A stretch of DNA of 64,000 nucleotides from Mycolicibacterium sarraceniae. Its GTDB lineage: Bacteria > Actinomycetota > Actinomycetes > Mycobacteriales > Mycobacteriaceae. The position numbers and the translations under genes are program-made. The DNA is taken from assembly GCF_010731875.1 (NCBI RefSeq), contig NZ_AP022595.1:4340001-4404000 (forward strand). The letters run 5' to 3'. This document shows positions 52,513 to 64,000 of the stretch, in pieces. Under the pieces are notes generated by a model. The model ran no database searches. It was not told the DNA's origin and saw nothing but the letters and a program-made list of their open reading frames with translations. Numbering within the stretch: position 1 is the stretch's first letter; each line of letters starts with the position of its first letter.

Positions 52513-53268
52513 ATGACCATTCACGATCCCAGCCTGCGGGCCGCACTGAAGACCCTCAAACTGACCGGCATGCTCGACACCCTCGATGCCCGCCTGGCTC
52601 AAACCCGCGACGGGAAACTCGGACACCTGGAATTCCTCCAAGTACTCTGCGAAGACGAAATCGCCCGCCGGGAGACCGCCGCCCTGGCCCGACGGGTCCG
52701 CCGCGCCCGCTTCGAACAGCCCAACACCTTCGAGGACTTCGACTTCACCGTCAGCCCGAAACTGCCCGCTGCGATGCTGCGCGACCTGGCCGCGTTGCGC
52801 TGGCTCGAGGCCGGTGAATCAGTGATTCTCTACGGACCCGTCGGAGTCGGGAAAACCCATGTGGCACAGGCACTCGGGCATCAAGTCGCACTCCGCGGCG
52901 GCGACATCCGCTTCGTCAAATGCTCCCGCATGCTCGCCGACCTCGCCGGCGGCCACGCCGACCGCACCATCGGACAACGCATGCGCGAATACACCCGCCC
53001 CCTGGTCCTGATCGTCGATGACTTCGCGATGCGTGAGCACACCCCCACCCAAAGCGACGACCTCTACGACCTTGTCTCCGACCGCGCCATCGCCGCCAAG
53101 CCCCTGATCCTGACCAGCAACCGGGCCCCGAAGGACTGGTACCCGCTGTTTCCGAACCCGGTCGTGGCCGAATCGCTGCTCGACCGACTCATCAACACCA
53201 GCCACCAAGTCCTCATGGACGGCCCGTCCTACCGACCCCGGAAACGACCCGGCACCAAGACCACCTGA
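52513..53268 (+). CDS. istB: IstB-like AAA+ helper ATPase
   Basis: Target-site selection ATPase of IS21 elements, 251 residues. Walker A is ILYGPVGVGKTHVAQAL and Walker B is PLVLIVDDFAM; DnaC-like sensor motif LILTSNRAP follows, and the C-terminus contains AESLLDRLINTSHQVLMDG. It starts 51 bases after the istA end. Intact, so it could act in trans with a complete IstA elsewhere. Confidence 0.93.
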   Translation: MTIHDPSLRAALKTLKLTGMLDTLDARLAQTRDGKLGHLEFLQVLCEDEIARRETAALARRVRRARFEQPNTFEDFDFTVSPKLPAAMLRDLAALRWLEAGESVILYGPVGVGKTHVAQALGHQVALRGGDIRFVKCSRMLADLAGGHADRTIGQRMREYTRPLVLIVDDFAMREHTPTQSDDLYDLVSDRAIAAKPLILTSNRAPKDWYPLFPNPVVAESLLDRLINTSHQVLMDGPSYRPRKRPGTKTT

Positions 53269-53363
53269 CACCCACTTAGCGGTTCGCTACGCTCACCGCA
53301 GCAGCACCTGAACCTGGGGAATTACGTGACGGCAACCCCTGGGGAAATACGTGACCGTGGACA

Positions 53364-53370
53364 ACTACGG
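53364..53370. repeat. Target site duplication, right copy (ACTACGG)
   Basis: Identical to 50837-50843; marks the right junction of the IS21-family element. Confidence 0.85.
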
Positions 53371-53382
53371 CTACGGAGACGC

Positions 53383-53700
53383 ATGACCGGCGGATCGACG
53401 CCGATACCGGCCAGCGGCAACGGTTCCCCTCGGCGATCCTGCCGGCATGGGCGCGCACGTCACCGCAGATGAGCGAGGTGCTGCCGCTGCTGTATCTGCA
53501 CGGTTTGTCGACCAGTGATTTCGGTCCGGCGTTGAAGCAGTTCCTGGGTTCGGGTGCCGGGGTTGTCGGCCACCCCACCCTGTCGCGTTCGCCGCGCTCA
53601 AGGAGTTCTACAAATGCCCGGCCGAGCACTGGATCCACCGGAGAACCACCAACCCGATCGAAAGCACTTGTGCCACCGTGCGTTCACGGACCAATCTCCT
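53383..53700 (+). pseudogene. IS256-family (mutator type) transposase remnant
   Basis: Two pieces are joined by an internal deletion. The first encodes RRIDADTGQRQRFPSAILPA, then SPQMSEVLPLLYLHGLSTSD and FGPALKQFLGSGAG from the N-terminal third of the transposase. The second, in another frame from about 53585, encodes AALKEFYKCPAEHWIHRRTT then NPIESTCATVRSRTNLL from the C-terminal end. The whole DDE core between them is gone. The IS21 element sits directly to its left. Confidence 0.8.
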
Positions 53701-53739
53701 TCGAGCAGAGCTTGCACTGTCTCGCGCACCTACGGGCCC

Positions 53740-54018
53740 GGTCACGAACTGCGGGCCTCCGCCGAACATTGCGTCGAGAAGTACGGGCTGCGCAGCCGAA
53801 TCCGGTTTAGCGCCAGGGTGACTGGGGCGGTGTTCGATGCCGCGCATAACGCCTGGCGGGTGGAACTGGAATCCGGGGATCAGCTCAACGCGCGGTATCT
53901 GATCAACGCAAGCGGCGTGCTGACCATCCCCAAGCTGCCCGAGATCGACGGAGCGGACTCGTTCGGCGGGTTCACCATGCACACCGCACGCTGGGACCGC
54001 ACTCAGAAGCTGGCGGGC
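53740..54018 (+). pseudogene. Flavin-containing (Baeyer-Villiger type) monooxygenase remnant
   Basis: The frame encodes ELRASAEHCVEKYGLRSRIR, FDAAHNAWRVELESGD and NARYLINASGVLTIPKLPEI, then a stretch ending HTARWDRT. This is the region between the FAD-binding and NADPH-binding motifs of Baeyer-Villiger monooxygenases (the usual ATG-LS-P-P-IPG and HTARWDH). The N-terminal FAD GxGxxG and the C-terminal half are missing. In M. tuberculosis a monooxygenase gene, Rv1393c, sits next to metK, so this is probably what is left of that orthologue. Confidence 0.75.
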
Positions 54019-54341
54019 TCCCGATCTCACGGGCCGCTCGCTGAGCGATGCGAATGCCCGGCGACATGGCCCTGCAGCGATTCGTCAGCCCGGCCTACGT
54101 GGAGCTGACCTTCCTGCCGGCGGGCCAGATGTCCGAAATCGGAAGCACCTGCGCACCTGTCGACCTTCAACCCGGCCACCGGCTTCAAGGTGATCGAGGC
54201 TCAGGGCCACCACATCGGCCGGCGCCTGGCGCAAGCCACTCGAGTCGAGGTGACAAGCGAGGCCAGCACCGTCGAGGGGTGCTGGCACAGCCGGCGCTTC
54301 CGGCTCGACGAGTATCGCTTCACGGCCTGAGCCGCGCGGGA
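54019..54341. other. Decayed sequence between the monooxygenase remnant and metK
   Basis: About 320 bases. A plus-strand frame ending at 54330 reads STFNPATGFKVIEAQGHHIG then RRLAQATRVEVTSEASTVEG and ends LDEYRFTA followed by a stop; another gives MALQRFVSPAYVELTFLPAG. They look like protein but lack a shared frame or a start, and I do not recognise the family. Likely a further relic. Confidence 0.4.
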
Positions 54342-55550
54342 TTAGACCGAGTTCTTGAGGTCGTCGACCTTATCCAGGCGCTCCCACGGCAGGTCGATAT
54401 CGGTGCGACCGAAGTGGCCGTAGGCCGCGGTCGGCGCGTAGATGGGACGCAGCAGGTCCAGGTCGCGGACGATCGCTGCGGGCCGCAGGTCGAACACCGC
54501 GGTGATGGCCTTCTCGATGCGGGCCGGGTCGACGGTCTCGGAACCGAAGGTCTCGACGAACAGCCCAACCGGGGCGGCCTTGCCGATGGCGTAGGCGACC
54601 TGCACCTCGACCCGCTCGGCCAGGCCGGCGGCGACGACGTTCTTGGCGACCCAGCGCATCGCGTACGCCGCCGAACGGTCCACCTTTGACGGATCCTTGC
54701 CTGAGAACGCACCTCCACCGTGGCGGGCCCAGCCGCCGTAGGTGTCGACGATGATCTTGCGGCCAGTCAGGCCGGCGTCGCCCATCGGGCCACCCAACAC
54801 GAACTTCCCGGTCGGGTTGACCAGCAGCCGGAAGTCAGAGGTGTCCATCGAATCGTGATTCAGGTCGGCCAGCACGGTGTTGACGACCTTCTCCCGGATG
54901 TCCGGGGTCAGGGTGCCTTCCAGATCGATGCCTGCGGCGTGCTGCGTCGAGAGCACGACGGTGTCCAGCCGCACCGGGGTGGTGCCGTCGTACTGGACGG
55001 TGACCTGGGTCTTGCCGTCCGGACGCAGGTAATCGAGGACGCCACTCTTGCGCACCTCGGTCAGGCGGCGGGCCAGCCGGTGCGCCAACGCAATCGGCAG
55101 CGGCATGAGCTCGGGCGTGTCCTTGATCGCATAGCCGAACATCAGGCCCTGATCGCCGGCGCCCTGCAGGTCCAGCGGATCGGCGCCGCCTTCGACGCGG
55201 GTCTCGTGGGCGGTGTCCACGCCCTGAGCGATATCGGGCGACTGACGGCCTATACCGATGTTGACGCCGGCGGTCTCGCCGTCGAAGCCCTTTTCCGACG
55301 AGTCGTAGCCGATCTCCAGGATGCGCTTGCGGACCGTGTCGTTGATATCGGCGAACGCTTCCTTGGCCGATGTCGTTACCTCACCGATGACATGCACCTG
55401 ACCGGTGGTGACCGCCGTCTCGACCGCGACCCGCGACTTCGGGTCCGCAGCCAGCAGCGAATCAAGGATCGAATCGCTGATGGCGTCGCAGATCTTGTCG
55501 GGATGCCCCTCGGTCACCGACTCACTGGTAAACAGCCGACCTGCGCTCAC
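54342..55550 (-). CDS. metK: S-adenosylmethionine synthetase
   Basis: Makes SAM from methionine and ATP. The 402 residues include the three family signatures: [18 protein letters not shown] at the N-terminus, [12 protein letters not shown] in the middle, and [19 protein letters not shown] towards the C-terminus. GTG start. Stands about 120 bases downstream of coaBC. The intergenic part has a possible -10 TATGAT on the minus strand but I see no SAM riboswitch. Confidence 0.98.
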   Translation of the reverse strand: MSAGRLFTSESVTEGHPDKICDAISDSILDSLLAADPKSRVAVETAVTTGQVHVIGEVTTSAKEAFADINDTVRKRILEIGYDSSEKGFDGETAGVNIGIGRQSPDIAQGVDTAHETRVEGGADPLDLQGAGDQGLMFGYAIKDTPELMPLPIALAHRLARRLTEVRKSGVLDYLRPDGKTQVTVQYDGTTPVRLDTVVLSTQHAAGIDLEGTLTPDIREKVVNTVLADLNHDSMDTSDFRLLVNPTGKFVLGGPMGDAGLTGRKIIVDTYGGWARHGGGAFSGKDPSKVDRSAAYAMRWVAKNVVAAGLAERVEVQVAYAIGKAAPVGLFVETFGSETVDPARIEKAITAVFDLRPAAIVRDLDLLRPIYAPTAAYGHFGRTDIDLPWERLDKVDDLKNSV

Positions 55551-55673
55551 GTTGTCATCCCTTCCAAAAACTTAGTTCTGCGAATCATATAGTCGCCCCT
55601 GACAGACCAAACCGGGACGGTACGTCCCGCGCAACCGTTAGGCGCAACTTTCTGCTAATCGATGCCGATCGGA

Positions 55674-56921
55674 CTAAGCCTCGCGCCGCAGGAGCGTGGC
55701 GATCGCGTCCACGATACGACTTGCCATCAGTGTCTTCGACCCGTGCTCCAGTGCGGCTTCGGTGCCGTCGGCACCCAATAGCCACCCGTCGTTGCTATCC
55801 ACCTCGAAAGCGCGACCCTCCCCGACCGCGTTGACGACGAGCAGGTCACACCCCTTGCGCGCGAGCTTCGCCCGAGCGTGGAACAGCACGTCACCGTTCG
55901 CGTCACCGGTCTCGGCGGCGAAGCCGACGATGGCGCGCATATTGGGCAGCTGCCCGTCGGCCCGTTGACGCACGGCACCAGCCAGCACGTCGTCGTTGCG
56001 CACCAACTCGATGGCGGGCGCATCCACCACATCGGGCTTCTTCTTGATCTTGGTGGTCTCCACATGAGCGGGCCGGAAGTCGGCGACGGCCGCGGCCATG
56101 ACGAGCACGTGGGCGTCTGGCGCGTGTTTGGTCACTGCCTCGTGCAGCTGTGCGGCGGAGGTGATGTTCAGCACCTCGACACCGGCGGGCTCGGCCAGTC
56201 CGGCCGTGTTTCCGGCGATGAGCGTGACGTCGGCGCCACGCTGGGCGGCCACCCTGGCCACCGCGTAGCCCTGCTTACCTGAGCTGCGGTTGCCGATGAA
56301 GCGAACTGGATCGAGGGCCTCACGGGTCCCGCCGGCACTCACCAGCAGCTTGACGCCGGCCAGGTCGTACGGCATCGCGTCGGAGCGGGCCAGCAGCAGC
56401 TCGGCGAAGGTGGTGATCTCTTCAGGCTCGGGCAGCCGCCCGGGGCCGGTGTCAGCGCCGGTGAGTCGCCCGGACGCGGGTTCGAGCACGACCGCGCCGC
56501 GGCTACGCAACGTCGCCACGTTCTCGACGGTGGCGGGGTGCAACCACATCTCGGTGTGCATTGCCGGCGCGAACAGCACCGGGCAGCGGGCCGTCAACAG
56601 CGTCGCGGTCAGCAGATCGTCGGCGCGGCCGGCGACGGCGCGGGCCAGCAGGTCAGCAGTGGCCGGCGCGACGACGACGAGGTCGGCTTCCTGCCCGAGC
56701 CGGACATGCGGCACTTCATCGACGTCTTCGAAGACGCCGGTGCGCACCGGATGCCCGGACAGCGCCTCGAACGTCGCGGCACCGACGAACCGCAATGCCG
56801 ACTCGGTGGGGACGACACGAACGTCATGGCCGGCTTCACTGAGCTGGCGGACGACCGAGCACGCCTTGTATGCGGCGATACCTCCGGCGACGCCGACGAT
56901 GATCCGCTTGCGGTTCATCAA
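55674..56921 (-). CDS. coaBC: Bifunctional CoaBC (phosphopantothenoylcysteine synthetase/decarboxylase)
   Basis: Two consecutive steps of coenzyme A synthesis. The 415 residues divide into the N-terminal flavoprotein decarboxylase CoaC (IIVGVAGGIAAYKACSVVRQ and the substrate clamp PAMHTEMW) and the C-terminal CTP-dependent synthetase CoaB (SAGGTREALDPVRFIGNRSS, VMAAAVADFRP, and the KIKK motif that binds CTP). Called dfp in older annotation. It lies 19 bases after rpoZ. Confidence 0.97.
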   Translation of the reverse strand: MMNRKRIIVGVAGGIAAYKACSVVRQLSEAGHDVRVVPTESALRFVGAATFEALSGHPVRTGVFEDVDEVPHVRLGQEADLVVVAPATADLLARAVAGRADDLLTATLLTARCPVLFAPAMHTEMWLHPATVENVATLRSRGAVVLEPASGRLTGADTGPGRLPEPEEITTFAELLLARSDAMPYDLAGVKLLVSAGGTREALDPVRFIGNRSSGKQGYAVARVAAQRGADVTLIAGNTAGLAEPAGVEVLNITSAAQLHEAVTKHAPDAHVLVMAAAVADFRPAHVETTKIKKKPDVVDAPAIELVRNDDVLAGAVRQRADGQLPNMRAIVGFAAETGDANGDVLFHARAKLARKGCDLLVVNAVGEGRAFEVDSNDGWLLGADGTEAALEHGSKTLMASRIVDAIATLLRREA

Positions 56922-56940
56922 CTAGCCCGGGCTTGGTGAG

Positions 56941-57243
56941 CTACTCGCCTTCAGTGTGTTCGAGCAGATCGCCGTGGATCTCGCGCAGCGAGATCGACAG
57001 TGGCTTCTCCTGTAGGCCGGGCTCGACCAGCGGGCCGACGTATTCGAGGATGCCGTCGCCGAGCTGGTTGTAGTAGTCGTTGATCTGGCGCGCACGCTTG
57101 GCGGCGTAGATGACCAGCGCGTACTTGCTCGACACCCGGTCCAGCAACTCGTCGATGGGCGGGTTGGTGATGCCCAGCGGTGTGTCATAGGCGGTTGCGG
57201 CACCCGGGGCCGGATCGTAGTGATCCGAGCTGGCTTGCGTCAC
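56941..57243 (-). CDS. rpoZ: RNA polymerase omega subunit
   Basis: A 100-residue RNA polymerase subunit that helps fold beta prime. The mycobacterial/actinobacterial form is clear from [37 protein letters not shown] and [11 protein letters not shown], ending in an acidic tail. Lies between gmk and coaBC on the same strand, the conserved order. Confidence 0.97.
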   Translation of the reverse strand: MTQASSDHYDPAPGAATAYDTPLGITNPPIDELLDRVSSKYALVIYAAKRARQINDYYNQLGDGILEYVGPLVEPGLQEKPLSISLREIHGDLLEHTEGE

Positions 57244-57316
57244 GTAGAACTTCTTCCTGGCGGATGTTGCGGATTAAAAATCGGGGTCATCGACGTCTCG
57301 CGCCGGCTTTGGGGCG

Positions 57317-57931
57317 TCAATCCCGCGCGCCCACCAGCAAGGATACCAATTCGGCGCAGGCCGAATCCAATTGGTTGTTCACCACAACGACGTCGAACGT
57401 GCCCTGAGCGGCGAGTTCGGCGCGGGCGGTGTCCAGTCGGCGCGCCTGCACCTCGGGTGTTTCGGTGCCCCGGCCGGTCAGCCGCTCTTCGAGCGCCTCC
57501 CAGCTGGGCGGTGCCAAGAACACCGTCAACACTTCGGGCATGGCCCGTTTGACGGCTTCCGCACCGGCCAGGTCGACCTCGATCAGGACGGGACGTCCCG
57601 CCACCACAGCGTCGGCCACAGGGGCTGCCAGGGTGCCGGAGCGCTGCAGTCCGTTGTGGATCTCTGCCCATTCGAGCAGGTCACCATCATCGATCAACCG
57701 CTGGAATTGCTCCGGGGTGACGAAGTGGTAATCGACGCCGTCCACCTCGCCCGGACGCCGGACCCGGGTGGTCGCCGACACGCTGAAGTGCAGGTCGGGC
57801 ACCTGCTCGCGCAGGCAACGGACGACGGACGACTTCCCTACCCCGGATGGCCCGGACAGCACCACCACTCGGCCACGGCCACGGTGGTCGGGCACAGCGC
57901 CCGCGCTGTCCGGCCCTCCGCCGGCATTCAC
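57317..57931 (-). CDS. gmk: Guanylate kinase
   Basis: Phosphorylates GMP to GDP. The 204-residue protein has an N-terminal P-loop [16 protein letters not shown] and GMP-binding segments [20 protein letters not shown] and [14 protein letters not shown]. Five bases after the mihF stop, so mihF-gmk-rpoZ-coaBC is probably one operon. Confidence 0.97.
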   Translation of the reverse strand: MNAGGGPDSAGAVPDHRGRGRVVVLSGPSGVGKSSVVRCLREQVPDLHFSVSATTRVRRPGEVDGVDYHFVTPEQFQRLIDDGDLLEWAEIHNGLQRSGTLAAPVADAVVAGRPVLIEVDLAGAEAVKRAMPEVLTVFLAPPSWEALEERLTGRGTETPEVQARRLDTARAELAAQGTFDVVVVNNQLDSACAELVSLLVGARD

Positions 57932-57936
57932 CGTCT

Positions 57937-58260
57937 CTAGTCGGCGGTGAAGTCGAACTTTTCCAGCAATGCCTTGCGCTGCCGATCACCGAGGCCACGC
58001 AGGCGGCGTGTCGGTGCGATCTCCAGCTCGGTCATGATTTCCTGCGCCTTGACCTTGCCCACCTTGGGCAAAGCTTCCAGCAGTGCGGAAACCTTCATCT
58101 TGCCGAGAACCTCGTCGGTCTCAGCGTCCTTGAGCACCTGCTTGAGGTTGGTGCCACCACGCTTGAGCCGATCCTTGAGCTCAGCTCGTGCACGACGCGC
58201 AGCAGCAGCCTTCTCCAACGCGGCTGCACGCTGCTCGTCGGTCAACTGGGGAAGGGCCAC
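57937..58260 (-). CDS. mihF: Mycobacterial integration host factor (mIHF)
   Basis: A 107-residue nucleoid-associated protein that binds and shapes DNA in actinobacteria and is needed for mycobacteriophage L5 integration. The core has [20 protein letters not shown], then [20 protein letters not shown] with the helix-hairpin-like DNA contact, then [18 protein letters not shown]. Longer starts have been annotated in some genomes; here the 107-residue form fits the ATG at 58260. Confidence 0.95.
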   Translation of the reverse strand: MALPQLTDEQRAAALEKAAAARRARAELKDRLKRGGTNLKQVLKDAETDEVLGKMKVSALLEALPKVGKVKAQEIMTELEIAPTRRLRGLGDRQRKALLEKFDFTAD

Positions 58261-58728
58261 GGGTTCCTCCGTCTCATCACCATCATTGTTTTGCCTGGGC
58301 CGGGTACTTCAGCCAGCGTCAGCGACCGTACCCACGCCACCTGACGAAATCTAACCCCACCCCCTGCTTAGCGGTGCAAACCCGCAGGATATGGGCCAAG
58401 ATCTCGTTGTCTGGACAGGTGTCGAGACAACATTCCGAGGTGTGTTCGCGGCCGTTCACAAGCTCAAAATCGCATCATTGACTATGCGTCTACCTGCAGT
58501 TTTGTCGGTACGCACCGGTTGACCAGCAGCGGCGGGCGGGTACCGGCAGCCGAGTGAGGGCAAATTTCACCTCACCGGCAGGTCGCGGCGTGTCGGGCGT
58601 GTCGAGACCGCCGCCGTCGATCGCTTACCGCACGCACAGCTGCGCGACAGATTTTGCATAGGCGGACTATCTAGCGTGGTCGGTGTCGGGGGGTTCAGTG
58701 ACTGATTCGAACCTCGAAGGGACGTGCC
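58261..58728. other. Divergent intergenic region between mihF and a secreted-protein gene
   Basis: About 470 bases with no recognisable coding. It must hold the promoter of the mihF operon on one side and of the Gly/Pro-rich secreted protein on the other. I found no operator, riboswitch or small RNA that I can support. Confidence 0.4.
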
Positions 58729-59187
58729 ATGTCCATCACACAATCCACCCGCGTTGCTACCCGGATGACCGGCCGGATTGCCGTAGCGGCGGTCGGAATC
58801 ACGATCGCGGGGCTGACGGTGGGAGCGGCTCCCGCCCTGGCTGACGGCGGGCCAGGTGGACCAGGCGGCCCGTGCGGCATCCAGGCCTGTCAGAGCCCGG
58901 GCGAGCGTGGTCCTGGTGGACCGGGGCCCGACCGCCGCGGCCCTGGCCCGGCCGACTGGCGCGGCGGCCCTGATGGCGGGCCTGGCGGGCCGCAATGGGG
59001 CGGTGGTCACGATGACCGCGGCTGGCGTCCGGGACCCCCGCCGCAAGATCTGGGCTGGCGCGGTATCGATCAGGGCCGCTGGGATCACCAGCCGTTCAAC
59101 TACAACGGCAACTGGGTCAACCCGGTACTCGACCCGGGCTACCAGAACTGGGGATTCTGGCTGTTCGGGACGTGGATCCCCCTCTAA
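58729..59187 (+). CDS. Small secreted Gly/Pro-rich protein
   Basis: A 152-residue exported protein. The signal peptide covers about residues 1-38 ([20 protein letters not shown], then LADGG cleavage region). The mature part is rich in Gly, Pro, Arg and Asp, has a short Cys pair (PCGIQAC), and ends with a conserved-looking aromatic tail ([13 protein letters not shown]). No enzymatic motif is seen. The ATG has AAGGGA before it. Its 3' end overlaps convergent pyrF by 4 bases. Function unknown. Confidence 0.8.
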   Translation: MSITQSTRVATRMTGRIAVAAVGITIAGLTVGAAPALADGGPGGPGGPCGIQACQSPGERGPGGPGPDRRGPGPADWRGGPDGGPGGPQWGGGHDDRGWRPGPPPQDLGWRGIDQGRWDHQPFNYNGNWVNPVLDPGYQNWGFWLFGTWIPL

Positions 59188-60008
59188 ACGAGATACGCCA
59201 CCGCGTCGCGCAACTTCTCCGCCGCCGTCCGGACCTCAGCGAAATCCGGTCCGGCGCGCAGGACTTCGCGCGATACCGCCGGCAGAATCTGGCCGGGCCG
59301 GGCGCCCCCGAGGCCACCGAGCGCCTCGGGGCGTCCGCCCTGCGCGCCCACCCCGGGCACCAGGACGGGCCCGCCCACCTCGCTGAGATCGGGCACCACG
59401 TCCAGCGTGGCGCCGACGACAACACCGATCGAACCCGGTTGCGGTAACCCGGCCCGGTTGACGGCGGCGGCATCATCGACGACGGATTGCGCCACGGTGC
59501 GCTCTCCCGTCAGCGCCCTTTGCACCGACGCACCCTCTGGATTGGAGGTGGCGGCCAATACGAACACACCGCGCCCGTTGGCGGCGGCCATATCCAAAAG
59601 TGGCTGCAGCGAACCGAATCCGAGATATGGCGAGGCCGTGACGGCATCGGCAGCCAGTGGGCCGGTGCCGGCCCAGGCCTGTGCATAGGCGGCCATCGTC
59701 GAGCCGATGTCGCCGCGTTTGGCGTCGGCGAGCACCAGCACCCCGGCCTCTCGCAACCCAACAATGGTGTTCTCCAGCACCGCGAAACCCGCTGAGCCGT
59801 AAGCCTCGAAGAACGCCACCTGTGGCTTCACGATCGCGAACCCGGCATAAGCCCGCACACAGATCTCGCTGAACCGGGCCAGGCCGTCGGCGCTGATCGG
59901 AAGGTCCCAGGCCCGCAACAATTCCGGATGCGGGTCGATGCCGAGGCACAGCGGCCCCCGCGCGCCGATCGCGGCGGCCAGCCGGGCGCCGAACCCGGGC
60001 TCAGTCAT
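59184..60008 (-). CDS. pyrF: Orotidine 5'-phosphate decarboxylase
   Basis: Final step of UMP synthesis. The 274-residue length and the motif [17 protein letters not shown] (catalytic Lys-Asp pair) place it in the type 2 PyrF family common in actinobacteria. [16 protein letters not shown] near the N-terminus is also typical. The ATG at 60008 lies in the third copy of a 16-base tandem repeat, 24 bases after the carB stop; each repeat copy carries a GAGGTGG ribosome-binding-type sequence. Confidence 0.97.
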   Translation of the reverse strand: MTEPGFGARLAAAIGARGPLCLGIDPHPELLRAWDLPISADGLARFSEICVRAYAGFAIVKPQVAFFEAYGSAGFAVLENTIVGLREAGVLVLADAKRGDIGSTMAAYAQAWAGTGPLAADAVTASPYLGFGSLQPLLDMAAANGRGVFVLAATSNPEGASVQRALTGERTVAQSVVDDAAAVNRAGLPQPGSIGVVVGATLDVVPDLSEVGGPVLVPGVGAQGGRPEALGGLGGARPGQILPAVSREVLRAGPDFAEVRTAAEKLRDAVAYLV

Positions 60009-60032
60009 GACCCACCTCAGTCATGGCCCACC

Positions 60033-60047
<15 letters not shown>
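60000..60047. repeat. Three tandem copies of a 16-bp unit at the carB-pyrF junction
   Basis: CTCAGTCATGACCCAC (60000-60015), CTCAGTCATGGCCCAC (60016-60031) and CTCAGTCATGACCCAG (60032-60047) follow directly on each other. On the coding (minus) strand each unit contains ATGACTGAG, so the carB stop TGA and the pyrF start ATG are both inside the array, with extra ATG and TGA codons between. Confidence 0.92.
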
Positions 60048-63374
<3,327 letters not shown>

Positions 63375-64000
63375 TTAGCGCTTCCCCTCGTCCATCAGGT
63401 CCACGAATTGGTCGAACAGGTAGTTCGCGTCGTGCGGTCCGGCCGCGGCCTCCGGGTGGTACTGCACCGAAAAAGCCTTCCCGTTGGCGAGTCTGATGCC
63501 TTCGACGACGCCATCGTTGGCGCAGCTGTGGCTGACCAGCGCGGGGCCGAAGTCGGTGCTGAAATGCTCACCGGCCTCACCTTCCAGCGCGAACCCGTGG
63601 TTCTGCGCGGTGATCGCGACCGTGCCGGTGGCGTGATCGATCACCGGCACGTTGACACCGCGGTGGCCGAACACCATCTTGTAGGTGGACCGTCCCAGCG
63701 CCCGCCCCAGGATTTGGTTGCCGAAACAGATTCCGAAAAGCGGGATTTCGGCACCCAGGACTTCGCGGGTCACCCCGACGATGTGGTCGGCGGTGGCCGG
63801 GTCGCCCGGGCCGTTGGACAGGAACACCCCGTCCGGCTTCAGCTCGGCGATCTGGGCGAACGTGGCCGCCGACGAGAGCACGTGGGTTCGGATGCCGCGG
63901 TTGGCGAAGTTGCGCGGCGTGTTGGTCTTGATGCCGAGGTCGAGCGCGACGACGGTGAACCGATGCGCACCTTCGGGTTCCACGATGTAGCTCTGCGTGG
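63375..64000 (-). CDS. carA: Carbamoyl-phosphate synthase, small subunit (5' end outside window)
   Basis: Glutaminase subunit that supplies ammonia to CarB. The C-terminal class I amidotransferase domain is present: LFGICFGNQILGRALG with the nucleophile Cys, ITAQNHGFALEG, and QYHPEAAAGPHD with the His-Glu pair. The elbow reads GICFGNQ where many have GICLGHQ, still typical of the family. The reading frame is open to the window edge, so the N-terminal domain lies beyond 64000. The stop is immediately followed by carB. Confidence 0.97.
   Translation of the reverse strand, partial: TQSYIVEPEGAHRFTVVALDLGIKTNTPRNFANRGIRTHVLSSAATFAQIAELKPDGVFLSNGPGDPATADHIVGVTREVLGAEIPLFGICFGNQILGRALGRSTYKMVFGHRGVNVPVIDHATGTVAITAQNHGFALEGEAGEHFSTDFGPALVSHSCANDGVVEGIRLANGKAFSVQYHPEAAAGPHDANYLFDQFVDLMDEGKR

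Larger units (their letters stand above)
50844..53363 (+). mobile_element. IS21-family insertion sequence with istA/istB
   Basis: The 2520-base element begins TGTCAGCGGTCACGTAATTC and ends with the inverse of TGTCCACGGTCACGTATTTC, and is flanked by the 7-base duplication ACTACGG. As in other IS21 members there are multiple terminal repeats: GTCACGTAATTCCCCA-type boxes at 50852-50867, 50885-50900 and 50907-50922 on the left, and inverted copies at 53315-53330 and 53340-53355 on the right. Inside are istA (damaged) and istB (intact). The perfect target duplication suggests fairly recent insertion. Confidence 0.92.

Noticed and set aside
54720..55592. 290-codon plus-strand frame opposite metK
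   Set aside because: Antisense to a certain gene; no domain.

Overview
The window is high-GC actinobacterial DNA. Gene content, mycobacterium-specific proteins (LprG, P55, mIHF, an Rv0203-type hemophore, 13E12/DUF222 HNH protein, PGRS-type Gly-rich protein) and gene order all point to a Mycobacterium, probably an environmental Mycolicibacterium-type species. From memory, the order zwf-opcA-pgl ... ppc ... secG-tpiA-pgk-gap ... whiA-yvcK-rapZ-uvrC ... ribH-ribBA ... ribE-lprG-P55 ... ribD-rpe-rsmB-fmt ... priA ... lipH ... metK-coaBC-rpoZ-gmk-mihF ... pyrF-carB-carA follows M. tuberculosis Rv1447c down to Rv1383. The core is therefore conserved and the interest lies in what has been inserted or lost between the blocks.

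Layout. 1-3.2 kb: end of the oxidative pentose-phosphate operon (zwf, opcA, pgl, a small coiled protein). 3.5-9.7 kb: ppc, an HNH/DUF222 gene with a LexA-type box, a 40-residue secreted peptide too short for usual gene callers, and an amidohydrolase. 9.8-13.1 kb: secG and the lower-glycolysis operon gap-pgk-tpiA. 13.4-21.2 kb: MOSC protein, then a tightly overlapping minus-strand run of rapZ-yvcK-whiA and uvrC, and the riboflavin genes ribBA-ribH with a small membrane protein.

21.2-31.9 kb is the first accessory block. It separates ribBA/ribH from ribE and holds an MgtE magnesium transporter, two large paralogous secreted proteins with VCBS/cadherin-like repeats, a decayed third copy, and an IS110-family fragment cut by an IS5-family element. 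31.9-43.9 kb returns to core genes (ribE, lprG-P55, ribD-rpe-rsmB-fmt, priA, YhhN, LipH), with remnants of a diaminopimelate-decarboxylase-like gene and of a LemA/DUF2207 pair between them.

44-54.3 kb is the second accessory block: hemophore-like protein with a palindrome in its promoter, a decayed class III adenylate cyclase, an ISL3 remnant, a long non-PE PGRS-type gene whose frame changes repeatedly, an IS21-family element with a clear 7-bp target duplication and a damaged istA, an IS256 remnant and a flavin monooxygenase remnant. 54.3-64 kb is core again: metK, coaBC, rpoZ, gmk, mihF, a small Gly/Pro-rich secreted protein, pyrF, carB and the start-truncated carA.

No rRNA, tRNA, CRISPR array or prophage was recognised. 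The best candidates for new biology are the paired repeat-rich surface proteins beside MgtE, the 40-residue secreted peptide, the frame-hopping PGRS gene, and a 16-bp triplication that multiplies the ribosome-binding-site/start-codon module at the carB-pyrF junction.
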